Source: a virus
IMG/VR virus record: IMGVR_UViG_3300014913_000017
Location: 1 to 52,300 of that record
DNA length: 52,300 bases
Strand: one strand, 5' to 3'
The notes below the pieces were generated by a model, which saw nothing but the letters and a program-made list of their open reading frames with translations, made no database searches and was not told the DNA's origin. The position numbers and the translations under genes are program-made. Positions 1-7,892 of this stretch are shown piece after piece (the stretch's first letter is position 1; each line of letters starts with the position of its first letter).

Positions 1-9
1 GTCAACACC

Positions 10-981
10 GTGGGCAAGCCGTTCAATGAAGCGGAGGCGGACGTGTTGAAGTATTGGGACGATCGCCTCCCCGCTGAAAAAACGGACTGGGCCACGTTCC
101 TGAATGACAACAAGGATCTGGATCCCGGGAGGCGTGTAGATTTTGAAAAGCTGGCCCGCAAGTTTGTGAAGGACACGGGGAAGGGGACGGCCAAGGGAGG
201 GTGGGGTACACCCGAAACCGCCCACCGCTTTGTCAAGGGCACCACGGCGGTGAAGAAAAACGCCATGCCCACGATCGATGGGAAGCGGGCCGGGACTAAG
301 GCCATGCACCCAGTACAACTGGCGAATGGAAAAACCAAATACCCATCAGACTACAGGGAGGCCAACAAGATCCAGCGGGAGGTCAACTCATGGGTGGACA
401 TGGACACGATCGCGGAGCGTGGTGTCCAACGCGCCCGGGGTGACAAGCTGTTGGCCGAATCCTGGCACCCCAAAAACCAGCGGTTGACGCTGTGGTGGTC
501 CAAGCGGCAAGGGATCGGTGGATTCTATTCCGGAAGCCATGCCCGGCACCTGAGTGACACCACCATGTCCGCCAAGTGGCGCACCAAGCGGAGGCAATTC
601 CAGGCCATGAAGTCCATCAACGATCGGGCCCTGAAAGGGGAGGCCGGGTTCGATGCGTTCAAGTATGACGTGGCCCACGAGTGCGGACACGTGCTCCAGG
701 AAATGAACCCCAACGCCAACCACCTGGGCATGGCGATCATGAAGCGGAGGATCAAGGACACCGGGGCCAGGAAAGTGTGGAACCCCAACGGGCAATACTG
801 GCATTATCCGGACACCAGATCCGTGACCAATTACACCTCCGCCACTTACAACGGCTGGCCACCAGGCATTGAATATCCCTCGGAAGGCGTGGCCCAGTTT
901 TGGAAAAACCCCATGCAACTATTCGAGGCGGACCCGGAGCATTTCTTCTATATCACTTCACTGATGCGTGGGGGGATGTGA
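10..981 (+). CDS. head-region protein with HExxH zincin motif (5' end possibly missing)
   Basis: The protein is at least 323 residues. The reading frame is open to base 1, and the GTG used here has no visible ribosome site, so the real start may lie upstream of the window. Residues 223-227 read HECGH inside a hydrophobic helix (DVAHECGHVLQEM), the zinc-binding and catalytic signature of zincin metallopeptidases. A Glu-containing stretch (EYPSEGVAQF) about 60 residues later could supply the third ligand. The N-terminal half is basic and unrecognised. It lies just upstream of the prohead protease and capsid genes, where MuF-like minor head proteins with fused enzymatic domains often occur, so a head-associated or injected metallopeptidase is possible. 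It overlaps the next gene by one base. The motif is seen; the role is inference. Confidence 0.6.
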   Translation: MGKPFNEAEADVLKYWDDRLPAEKTDWATFLNDNKDLDPGRRVDFEKLARKFVKDTGKGTAKGGWGTPETAHRFVKGTTAVKKNAMPTIDGKRAGTKAMHPVQLANGKTKYPSDYREANKIQREVNSWVDMDTIAERGVQRARGDKLLAESWHPKNQRLTLWWSKRQGIGGFYSGSHARHLSDTTMSAKWRTKRRQFQAMKSINDRALKGEAGFDAFKYDVAHECGHVLQEMNPNANHLGMAIMKRRIKDTGARKVWNPNGQYWHYPDTRSVTNYTSATYNGWPPGIEYPSEGVAQFWKNPMQLFEADPEHFFYITSLMRGGM

Positions 982-1331
982 TGGCGATTGTTTCCACTGG
1001 CTGGTTGACCTTGGACGGCAAGGATCGATTGAAGGTCACGCTTTCAGATCGTGGCAAGCTGTCATTCAGTGGGGACGGTCCATCCGACTGGGCCAACGTG
1101 GTGCTGGAGGAGTATGGGGATTTCATGGTGTACGCCAATGGCGGTTCCACCCACCTGTTGCCCGTGACCCCGGCCACGTTCCCTGATTTTCTCAACAAGG
1201 TGGCCACCCTCGCATGGCGCAACCTGGAGGTGGATTGGAAATGGCGGGTGGAGGAGGGGGACGTGCGGCCGGACATCGGATCCCCGTCCAACCTGGAGGG
1301 GGAAATCCCCGATCGGTCCGGATGGTACTGA
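981..1331 (+). CDS. small hypothetical protein, head region
   Basis: This 116-residue protein starts at an ATG sharing one base with the TGA of the upstream gene (TGATG coupling). An in-frame upstream ATG at 900 lies inside the previous gene and is ignored. The sequence is beta-rich (MAIVSTGWLTLDGKDRLKV) with alternating polar and hydrophobic residues and a tryptophan-rich C-terminal third (LAWRNLEVDWKWRVEEG). I recognise no family. Translational coupling to the zincin-like gene suggests the two products are needed together. A promoter-like site follows the stop, so the gene probably ends the upstream transcription unit. Confidence 0.6.
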   Translation: MAIVSTGWLTLDGKDRLKVTLSDRGKLSFSGDGPSDWANVVLEEYGDFMVYANGGSTHLLPVTPATFPDFLNKVATLAWRNLEVDWKWRVEEGDVRPDIGSPSNLEGEIPDRSGWY

Positions 1332-1341
1332 GGCCCGCACG

Positions 1342-1371
1342 TTGACACGCGGGGAGGGCGCGTGATAGTTT
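1342..1371 (+). promoter_or_regulatory. sigma70-like promoter, GATAGT class (site 1)
   Basis: TTGACA at 1342-1347, a 16-base GC-rich spacer, then GATAGTTT at 1364-1371. It lies in the gap after the 116-residue gene, 41 bases before the ATG at 1412. The same arrangement occurs at 10714, 15220 and 16227, and a longer-spaced version at 37872. Confidence 0.6.
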
Positions 1372-1411
1372 TCGAGCATTCATACACAGGTACATCCACG
1401 GAGGTGGCAAA

Positions 1412-2326
1412 ATGACCACGGAACAGGATCAGGGACAGGAACCCACGGCCCCGGAGGGAACGCCCACGGAACCCGCCACGGAGCCCACGGCCCCGGACGC
1501 CACGCCTCCGGAGGGTGATGCCACGGACGTGGACAAGGGCAAGCCCCCGTTCCCCCCGCCCAAGCCCAAGCCGGGTGAGGAGGAGGAGGACATGAGCAAG
1601 GCCGCCGGGAAGGTGGAGGCCGGGCTCAAGTCGATCGCCCAACGCGCCAACGCGGCGCTGGCCCAGATCAAGGACGGCAAGGTACCGCCCTCCGTCATGG
1701 CCATGGTCATGGGGATCGCGGCGGACGCCAAGGCGCTGGCCGGGAAGGCCGACACCACTAAGGCGGAACAGGAGTTCAACGCGGACCAGTTCAACGCCTG
1801 GGTTCAGGCGGAAACGGCCGCGATCATGGCGGAGCCGGACGATCTCATGAAGGCCCTCCGCACCCAGTCCCTGGGTGAGTCCGTCCAGGAATTCCGCAAG
1901 GCGGTGTCCAGCCTGGAGGACAAGGTGGCGGGCACCGTCAAGGTCAAGGTGTTCATGGATCCCATGAGGGGCGCGGCGGAACCCACGCCTCCCAAAACCG
2001 TGAAGTTCCCCGGGACGCCCGGCAAGCCCAAGGGCGTCATGAAGGGTGAGGACCAGGACGGTGGCGATCCGGCCCCGGACGCGGAACCCCCGGCCACGGA
2101 CGATCCCCCCGCGGAGCCCCCCGCGGAGCCCGTCACCAAGGGTGACCCGGAGCCCATGGACGACGGCATGGACGACGGGGACTGGCCCATGGACATGGGC
2201 ACCCCGCCCACCAAGGTGGGGAAGGCCGCGGACGCCGCACAGGTGGACGTGGTGAACCGGAGGCCCGGAATGATCGGGGACATGAACACGGCGGAAGACA
2301 CCCTCGACAGCACCCCGGACAAGTAA
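1412..2326 (+). CDS. acidic, proline-rich head assembly protein
   Basis: This 304-residue protein starts behind GGAGG. The first ~45 residues are low complexity (Thr, Pro, Glu: TEPATEPTAPDATPPEGD), followed by a Pro/Lys stretch. A helical middle (about residues 55-190) has many Ala, Lys and Gln, then comes a second acidic Pro-rich linker. Residues 257-262 read DWPMDM. The same peptide, also after VTKGD and aspartates, occurs near the C-terminus of the scaffold-like protein at 6177. Disordered acidic flanks around a helical core are typical of scaffolding or head-cargo proteins, and the neighbours are head-assembly genes. I recognise no family. A scaffold or internal head protein is inferred. 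Confidence 0.6.
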   Translation: MTTEQDQGQEPTAPEGTPTEPATEPTAPDATPPEGDATDVDKGKPPFPPPKPKPGEEEEDMSKAAGKVEAGLKSIAQRANAALAQIKDGKVPPSVMAMVMGIAADAKALAGKADTTKAEQEFNADQFNAWVQAETAAIMAEPDDLMKALRTQSLGESVQEFRKAVSSLEDKVAGTVKVKVFMDPMRGAAEPTPPKTVKFPGTPGKPKGVMKGEDQDGGDPAPDAEPPATDDPPAEPPAEPVTKGDPEPMDDGMDDGDWPMDMGTPPTKVGKAADAAQVDVVNRRPGMIGDMNTAEDTLDSTPDK

Positions 2327-2327
2327 C

Positions 2328-2335
2328 CCAGTTAA
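2328..2335 (+). repeat. CCAGTTAA intergenic motif (copy 1)
   Basis: CCAGTTAA directly follows the stop of the acidic protein and precedes a 7-bp inverted repeat (GGCCACC/GGTGGCC). The same octamer recurs at 7812, 9251, 22462 and 39928, each time in an intergenic or leader position. Confidence 0.45.
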
Positions 2336-2389
2336 GCGGCCACCGTTGCATGGTCACACCTGGCGGTGGCCCGCCAGGAGGCCAAGGCA

Positions 2390-5300
2390 ATGCCCGCTGA
2401 TCACGCACCCACCCACGGAATTTTCCTCCCATCCAAGCTGATCAAGATCCTGGCGGAAGGCCGGGGCCTGGTCCTGTTGTCCCCGGAGGATCGGATGTAC
2501 GATCCGGCCACCACGTACCTGGCGGTGGACACTGGATCGGTGGTGGGCACCATCACCCCAGGCGTGGGAACGTCCATGCCTGTGGCGGAAGCTGTGAAGC
2601 AATCCCACGGGTACAAGCCCGGGGGCATGGCCAAGCGTTGGCCGGACGCGGAATCACTCACGGTGTGGCCCGTCGAGTTTTCCCCGCTGGTGGACCGTGT
2701 GCCCCTGGCCGTCCTGGGGTCCATGGAATACGGGGAGGTGTTCAAGGTGAGCCTGGACGCCCCCGTGGTGACCATGGGCGCGGAGGCCGTCGAGGCGGTC
2801 CGGGAGGCCAAGCGTGGGGCCCGCGCCTGGGCCCAGGGCGTGGCCGGATTCCTGGCGGACGTGGAGGGCCACGTGGGCCCCGGGACAGGTGCCCTCCTGG
2901 GCGCAATGCCCCGCGCCAGCCAGGGCCTCCAGGATGCCCTGAAATCGATCGCAGTCCAGGGGGGTACAAGGGCCCCCGTTTCCGATTTCGCGGGCATGGT
3001 GGACAAGCTGGGCCCCATGGTGGACAAGCTGGCCCAAGCCCTCCCGGAAGGTGACCTCCGGGACGCCATGGAAGCCCGGGCCAGCTACCTGGACGCCCTG
3101 GCCGTGGCTGTCCGGTATGCCAAGGCCAGCCTCCCCGCGTTGAAGCTGCCGGATCCGCTGTGGGTGGTGAAGCGGTTGGGCGCGGACAAGGAGGCCGGGT
3201 TCCTGAGTGAACAGCCCCAGGCCAGCCGTGTGGACCGTGACCAGTACCTGGTCAATGATGTGCTGGCCAAGGAGGGCACCGTGTACGGGCGTCCATTCGC
3301 ATGGGCGATCGTTCGCACGGGTGAGCCCCTCCAGGTGGACCACGCGGACCTGGACCGCCTCCCCGTGGACAAGTCCACGCGGGCAGAGTGGCGGGACCGC
3401 ACGGGGAACAACGCCTGGCACATCCCGATCAAGCTGGTGCGGGAACTGGATCCCCCGGTGGAACTGCGGGACGCACCTCCCGGGGATCGGTTTGCTTCCG
3501 GGCTGGACCTGGTGGCGGAAGCTGTCACCAAGGTGGACCTCCCCGATCCCACGGACCTCCGCACGTTGAAGCCCGCCGCCCTCCAGGCTGTACATGATGA
3601 ACTGGTGGCGGAATGGGAGGCGCGGTACCAGGGATCCGATCAGGTGCAAGGCCGGGAGGATCTGGTCAACGCGATCCTGTTCACTCGCCAGGAATACGAT
3701 CGGCGCGGGATGGACGCCCCCCAGGTTCCCGGTGAACTGGACACGGAACTGGGCGCACTGATCGGGGTGAAGCAAGCCCAGGCGGTGGAGGACACCACGG
3801 GCACCAGGCCCCCGATCACGCTGGCCCAGGTGCTGGACGGAATGAAGAAATCGATCACCCTCCGCCGTGGGGTGGTCACGGTCACGGGCCCGGTGTGCGG
3901 ACAGGGTGCCACACGCAATGACGTGGACCTGGTGATCCAGGGCCCCATGGACGGCGGGCTCCGCAAGGCGTTGGAATCGAGGCTGGGCGGATCCTTCCCG
4001 GCAACGATCAGTCCCCGGCTGAGTTTCCAGCATGACCCGGAACTGATCGGACCGTTCACCGATCACGTGGAGGCATTTGACCTGGTGCTGGCCCCGCGTG
4101 ATCACCATGACGTGGTGGAACTGCGGGCGGTGGAAAAGGCGGGTGATCCCCTCCTGGATATGCCTGCGAAACGTGGACCACGGCAAGCGGTCCTCCAGTA
4201 CCACTGGCGTGGGAAAACCCTCCACGCGGACCTCCGCATGAAGGTGGGATCGGATTTCCTGGTGGGCTGGACCCTGATGCTACAGAAACCAGGGATCCCC
4301 CAACCGGACACGATCGCCCAGGCCAAGGAAATGGCGGGGACGTTCAACCCGGACGGCGGGAAGTACAACAAGGACATGGTGGCACCGGAGGCCGTCCAGG
4401 CCGTCCCGAAAAAGCGGCAACCCGTCGAGTGGTTGCACATGGAAGGTGAAGCGATCGAACCTGGGGAGGTGGGCGCAACCACCAACCTCCCGGGCTTCAT
4501 TGTCGAGATCCCCGGCGGTCCCGATTTCGCGGAACTGGGAATCCAGGGCCCCGCGTTCCATGAATACTTTTTGACGGGTGGATCGAAGCTGATCGGGAGG
4601 CTCATGTTCCGGCAGTTGCCCGGCCGTGATGGTGGGGATCCATTCTGGCGGGCGATCGTTTCCAAGGAACACCTCCCCTCCGTCCTGGATCGGCGGGCGG
4701 TGCGGACAAAGGCCATGCCCCCGGATGGGTACTCATGGATCCCCACGTCCCTGGAACGGGTGACGCCCAAGGAGTTCAGGTACTGGGAACACAAGGGGGA
4801 GGAGGCGCGGAAGATCCGGGACGCCCTGGTGGCTGATCGTTTCTTCACCAAGGACAACGTGAAGATCGTCAACGGGCAGTTTGCCCGCGTCGATTCCACG
4901 CGCAAGTACACGCTGTTTGTGCCGGACGGCATGGACGCGGGCGCGGTGGTGAAGCCCGCACCCAAGTGGGACTGGGTGCTGTCACACCAGGTGTGGAAAG
5001 GCCAACAGGGAACCACGCGGGAGGTGTGGCGTTTCGGCCTGGTGAGACACACCCAGCCGATCCAGTTTGAACTGACCACGGATCCCGTGGCCACGCCTTC
5101 CGTGCCCGCGGTCATGAAACGGTTGAAGGGGAGGGCCCTGTGGGATCTGAACGGTGAAGTGGAACGGGGCCGTGAGTACGGCGGGGACGTGTTCAACGAT
5201 ACCGCCTCCACGCCTTCCCTGATCACCCAGGTGGACAAGGGCACCGCCACGATCCTGGAGGAGGCACCAGGCCGGATCCTGTTGCGCCTCCGTGGTGACA

Positions 5301-6172
5301 GTGTGCGGGGCGTGTTCGCACTCGACGCGGAGGAGGAGGGATCCTCCCAGTGGATGTTGACCAGGACGGAAGGCCAACAGCCCCAGGTGGAAAAGGAGGA
5401 ACCCGTCGAGGAGGAGGCCAAGCCGGAACCGCGCCAGATCGCGGTCAAGGTGGTGGACGGCATGGACCTGGTGGTGGGCCCAGTCAAGGATCCAACCACG
5501 TGGAGGGACGTGATCAAGGTGGGGGAGGATCACTGGGTGACAGTTGGATCCGTTGGCGCGGACACCGGGGCCAAGCCTGGTGACGTGATCGTGATCGATG
5601 CGGACGCGGTGGGATATGAACGGGACGCGGTGGGCAAGCAACGCCTCCAGTGTGGTGGATCGATCGCCACCGCTGGCGCGTCCGTTCCCTTCACCACGGA
5701 ACAGGTGCTGGACCTCCTGGAGGGCGGTGAATTCAACAAGTACGTTGACACTGTGATCGGCAACCTGTTAAAAATCGTAAAGGCCGAACAGGACGCCACG
5801 GCCGATCGTTGCTTTGTTTTCGGGGAGGTTCTAGTCCCCAACATTGGAACCACGGAAGGCGAGGACAGCCAGGGTGACACGTACACGGTGCATGATGTCG
5901 AGGAGGCGTGTTATTCGTTCATGCGTCACGGCCACCGCCACGGCCTCATGCACTCGCAATTCATTGACGGCAAGGTCACCCTCCTGGAAAACTACCTGGC
6001 ACCCATGGACATGACGTTGAAAGATCAGGACGGAGACGAACGCACCATCCCCAGGGGAACCTGGCTGATGAAATGCGAGATCATCGATCCCGATCTGAAA
6101 CAGGCCGTGCGGTCCGGGGACCTGACAGGGTTCAGCGTGGGTGGATCTGGCGTCCGCACCCGGGTAAGGTAA
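2390..6172 (+). CDS. giant prohead protease: nucleotidyltransferase-like + LigD phosphoesterase-like modules + XkdF-type (S78_2) protease
   Basis: The start is ATG 2390 because AGGAGG lies 8 bases upstream; an in-frame GTG at 2366 has no ribosome site. The product is 1260 residues. The C-terminal ~125 residues match the XkdF-like prohead protease pattern: SQGDTYTVHDVEEACYSFM, H1188 in LMHS, YLAPMDM, GTWLMKCEI, and S1249 in GFSVGG. That domain is normally a separate protein of a few hundred residues. Residues ~495-565 resemble a nucleotidyltransferase (GPVCGQG, then D511-x-D513, then D564). Residues ~600-720 resemble the LigD 3'-phosphoesterase fold: H605, H612, D614 and R616 match its H...HxDxR signature. 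A second, degenerate copy spans ~860-1000. Residues 1-480 are unrecognised. The protease part fits capsid maturation. The other modules suggest DNA-end processing or are structural relics; this is inference. Confidence 0.8.
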   Translation: MPADHAPTHGIFLPSKLIKILAEGRGLVLLSPEDRMYDPATTYLAVDTGSVVGTITPGVGTSMPVAEAVKQSHGYKPGGMAKRWPDAESLTVWPVEFSPLVDRVPLAVLGSMEYGEVFKVSLDAPVVTMGAEAVEAVREAKRGARAWAQGVAGFLADVEGHVGPGTGALLGAMPRASQGLQDALKSIAVQGGTRAPVSDFAGMVDKLGPMVDKLAQALPEGDLRDAMEARASYLDALAVAVRYAKASLPALKLPDPLWVVKRLGADKEAGFLSEQPQASRVDRDQYLVNDVLAKEGTVYGRPFAWAIVRTGEPLQVDHADLDRLPVDKSTRAEWRDRTGNNAWHIPIKLVRELDPPVELRDAPPGDRFASGLDLVAEAVTKVDLPDPTDLRTLKPAALQAVHDELVAEWEARYQGSDQVQGREDLVNAILFTRQEYDRRGMDAPQVPGELDTELGALIGVKQAQAVEDTTGTRPPITLAQVLDGMKKSITLRRGVVTVTGPVCGQGATRNDVDLVIQGPMDGGLRKALESRLGGSFPATISPRLSFQHDPELIGPFTDHVEAFDLVLAPRDHHDVVELRAVEKAGDPLLDMPAKRGPRQAVLQYHWRGKTLHADLRMKVGSDFLVGWTLMLQKPGIPQPDTIAQAKEMAGTFNPDGGKYNKDMVAPEAVQAVPKKRQPVEWLHMEGEAIEPGEVGATTNLPGFIVEIPGGPDFAELGIQGPAFHEYFLTGGSKLIGRLMFRQLPGRDGGDPFWRAIVSKEHLPSVLDRRAVRTKAMPPDGYSWIPTSLERVTPKEFRYWEHKGEEARKIRDALVADRFFTKDNVKIVNGQFARVDSTRKYTLFVPDGMDAGAVVKPAPKWDWVLSHQVWKGQQGTTREVWRFGLVRHTQPIQFELTTDPVATPSVPAVMKRLKGRALWDLNGEVERGREYGGDVFNDTASTPSLITQVDKGTATILEEAPGRILLRLRGDSVRGVFALDAEEEGSSQWMLTRTEGQQPQVEKEEPVEEEAKPEPRQIAVKVVDGMDLVVGPVKDPTTWRDVIKVGEDHWVTVGSVGADTGAKPGDVIVIDADAVGYERDAVGKQRLQCGGSIATAGASVPFTTEQVLDLLEGGEFNKYVDTVIGNLLKIVKAEQDATADRCFVFGEVLVPNIGTTEGEDSQGDTYTVHDVEEACYSFMRHGHRHGLMHSQFIDGKVTLLENYLAPMDMTLKDQDGDERTIPRGTWLMKCEIIDPDLKQAVRSGDLTGFSVGGSGVRTRVR
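5745..5773 (+). promoter_or_regulatory. possible promoter inside the prohead protease gene
   Basis: TTGACA at 5745-5750, 17 bases, then TTAAAA at 5768-5773, in a locally AT-rich patch just before the protease domain begins. It could drive protease-scaffold-capsid expression separately. It may equally be chance at a domain junction with unusual codons (TTA, AAA, GTA). Confidence 0.25.
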
Positions 6173-6176
6173 GACC

Positions 6177-7769
6177 ATGAGCGCAACAGGCTTGAAGATC
6201 ACCAAGGGCAAGGACGGAACGTATCGCCTGACCTCCATGGACATCGGGGAGGTGAGCCTTGTTGATCGTGCCGCCAACAAACGGCGGTTCATTTTCGCCA
6301 AGCGGGAGGACACCATGAGCGGTGCAGAGTTGAAGGAAACCCAGGACGGATCCCTGGTGCTGGAAAAGGATCAGGGAACGGACACGGACACGGATCCCAC
6401 CGGGACGGATGACACGGGGGACGTGGCCAAGGGGATCGATCTGTCCGCGGCGAAAAAGGCGGAACTGGCCCCGCTGTCCCACAAGGTGGTGGAGGCCGCC
6501 TTGCACTTCCACAACCAGGTGGCGAGTGCCAAGGAGGTCAAGGAGGGTGCCGCGGTTCCCCAGTCACTGGTGGACGAGGGCAAGGCGTTGAAGGCGGCCC
6601 AGGGTGAACTGGACCGGGCCCTGTTCGGCACGGCGGAAGGTGAGGAGGCCACGGCCAGCGATACCGCGGGGGACGCGGACGTGGAGGACGGTGGTGCCGG
6701 ATCTGCCCCCCCGGCACAGCCGGACAAGGCCAAGGCCACCAAGGCGTTGACCACGGAGGAACGCAACAAGCTGCCGGACGCTGATTTCGCATTGCCCAAG
6801 GAACGGAAGTACCCGATCCCGGACATCAGCCATGCCCGCAACGCCCTGGCCCGTGTGGCCCAGTCCGGGACGGAAGCGGAACAGGCCCAGGTCCGCGCCG
6901 CGGTGGAACGCAAGTACCCGGAACTGAAAAAGGCGGACGGGGACACGGACGCCACGGCGGAAGGTGACACCCCGGACACGGACGCCACCCCGGACACGGA
7001 CGTGGACAAGGCCACCTCCACGCACCAGGCCCTCCTGGATGAAAAGGTGGCGGCCCTGGAAAAGATCCTGGGTGAAATCGTGGGCAAGGTGTCCACCATG
7101 GATCCGGAGGAACTGCGGGCCCGCATGAGCCAGGCGCGTGACATCATGTGGCACATGGAGGAGGCGGTGGACGTGGTGAGCGTGGGCAAGTGCGTGGACG
7201 CCCTGACGGACGCGGACCTGGAGGCCATGGCTTCCGGTGAACTGCCGGACACGCTGGCCAAGGTGGGGCGCAAGATGAGCGGCCGGAACCTGTCCAACTT
7301 CAACGGGGCCCTGGGCACCATCCGTGGCGAGTTGGAAAAGCTGTTCCAACTGTACCGGGCCCTCCTACCCCCGGAGCAACAAGGCAAGGCGGACGCCCTC
7401 CACAAGCGGCTGATCGAAGACATGGGCCTCCCGGAGGTCCCCGCGGACAACGCGGGCGGATCGTTCACGTGGCCGGAATCCCCGGCGGGAACGCTGCCTG
7501 ATGCTGCGGAGCCTGGCCCGGCCAAGGATGAACTGGCCCGGCTGGAAAAGCTGGCCAAGGTCAAGGAGGCGGAGGCCAAGGAACTGCGGGGCAAGCTGGC
7601 CAAGGCGGAAGCGGAAGCGGCCACGGTGCCTCCCCCGTCGAGTGGCCAGGCGGACGGCCCCCAGGCGGGCACCGTCACCAAGGGTGACAGCGGCGGTGAT
7701 GACGACTGGCCCATGGACATGAACATGAGCGAATACCGCCGGAAGGTTGCCTCCGGGGAAACAACCTGA
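6177..7769 (+). CDS. scaffold-like protein beginning with an XkdF C-terminal segment
   Basis: This acidic, helical 530-residue protein starts 4 bases after the protease stop. Residues ~20-42 (IGEVSLVDRAANKRRF) match the segment that usually ends XkdF-type proteases, so the usual protease tail is encoded here. A second ATG at 6315 has a strong GGAGG 5 bases upstream and would make a shorter form lacking that segment, as in nested protease/scaffold genes. Residues ~194-251 (NKLPDADFALPKERKYPI...HARNALARVAQ) match a short domain common in phage head genes. Long coiled-coil-like Glu/Lys/Ala stretches follow (about 285-420 and 445-480). Residues 510-515 read DWPMDM, shared with the protein at 1412. 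A scaffolding role is likely from position and composition. Confidence 0.7.
   Translation: MSATGLKITKGKDGTYRLTSMDIGEVSLVDRAANKRRFIFAKREDTMSGAELKETQDGSLVLEKDQGTDTDTDPTGTDDTGDVAKGIDLSAAKKAELAPLSHKVVEAALHFHNQVASAKEVKEGAAVPQSLVDEGKALKAAQGELDRALFGTAEGEEATASDTAGDADVEDGGAGSAPPAQPDKAKATKALTTEERNKLPDADFALPKERKYPIPDISHARNALARVAQSGTEAEQAQVRAAVERKYPELKKADGDTDATAEGDTPDTDATPDTDVDKATSTHQALLDEKVAALEKILGEIVGKVSTMDPEELRARMSQARDIMWHMEEAVDVVSVGKCVDALTDADLEAMASGELPDTLAKVGRKMSGRNLSNFNGALGTIRGELEKLFQLYRALLPPEQQGKADALHKRLIEDMGLPEVPADNAGGSFTWPESPAGTLPDAAEPGPAKDELARLEKLAKVKEAEAKELRGKLAKAEAEAATVPPPSSGQADGPQAGTVTKGDSGGDDDWPMDMNMSEYRRKVASGETT
6305..6317 (+). promoter_or_regulatory. strong internal ribosome binding site for a short scaffold form
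   Basis: GGAGG at 6305-6309, five bases, then in-frame ATG 6315. This site is better than the weak AAGG before ATG 6177. It would start a 484-residue scaffold form just after the XkdF-like tail segment. Confidence 0.5.
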
Positions 7770-7802
7770 TAAAAGGATCGAGAGCACCAACCGAAATGGC
7801 CA

Positions 7803-7840
7803 CCAGGGCCACCAGTTAAACCGCAGAAAACCTGCCCTGG
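7803..7840 (+). promoter_or_regulatory. inverted repeat in the major capsid gene leader
   Basis: CCAGGGC (7803-7809) pairs with GCCCTGG (7834-7840); the 24-base loop holds a CCAGTTAA motif (7812-7819). It lies in the 120-base gap between the scaffold-like gene and the capsid gene. A role in mRNA processing, regulator binding or transcription is possible. I see no TTGAC-type promoter in this gap. Confidence 0.35.
7812..7819 (+). repeat. CCAGTTAA intergenic motif (copy 2)
   Basis: This copy lies inside the loop of the inverted repeat upstream of the major capsid gene. Confidence 0.45.
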
Positions 7841-7892
7841 GTAGAACACGCAAGCATGGAATGTGTGACGTGAGTAACCAGGGAGGAACCCA

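Noticed and set aside
2366-2389. GTG start 8 codons earlier for the prohead protease
   Set aside because: AGGAGG lies after it and is correctly spaced for ATG 2390.
2654-4225. 523-codon minus-strand frame opposite the prohead protease gene
   Set aside because: Antisense artefact with His/Arg-rich composition; the + strand has recognisable domains.
6164-6180. +1 frameshift joining protease and scaffold genes at AGG TAA
   Set aside because: The scaffold frame is blocked by a TAA at 6165 and the gap is only 4 bases; stop followed by restart at ATG 6177 is simpler.
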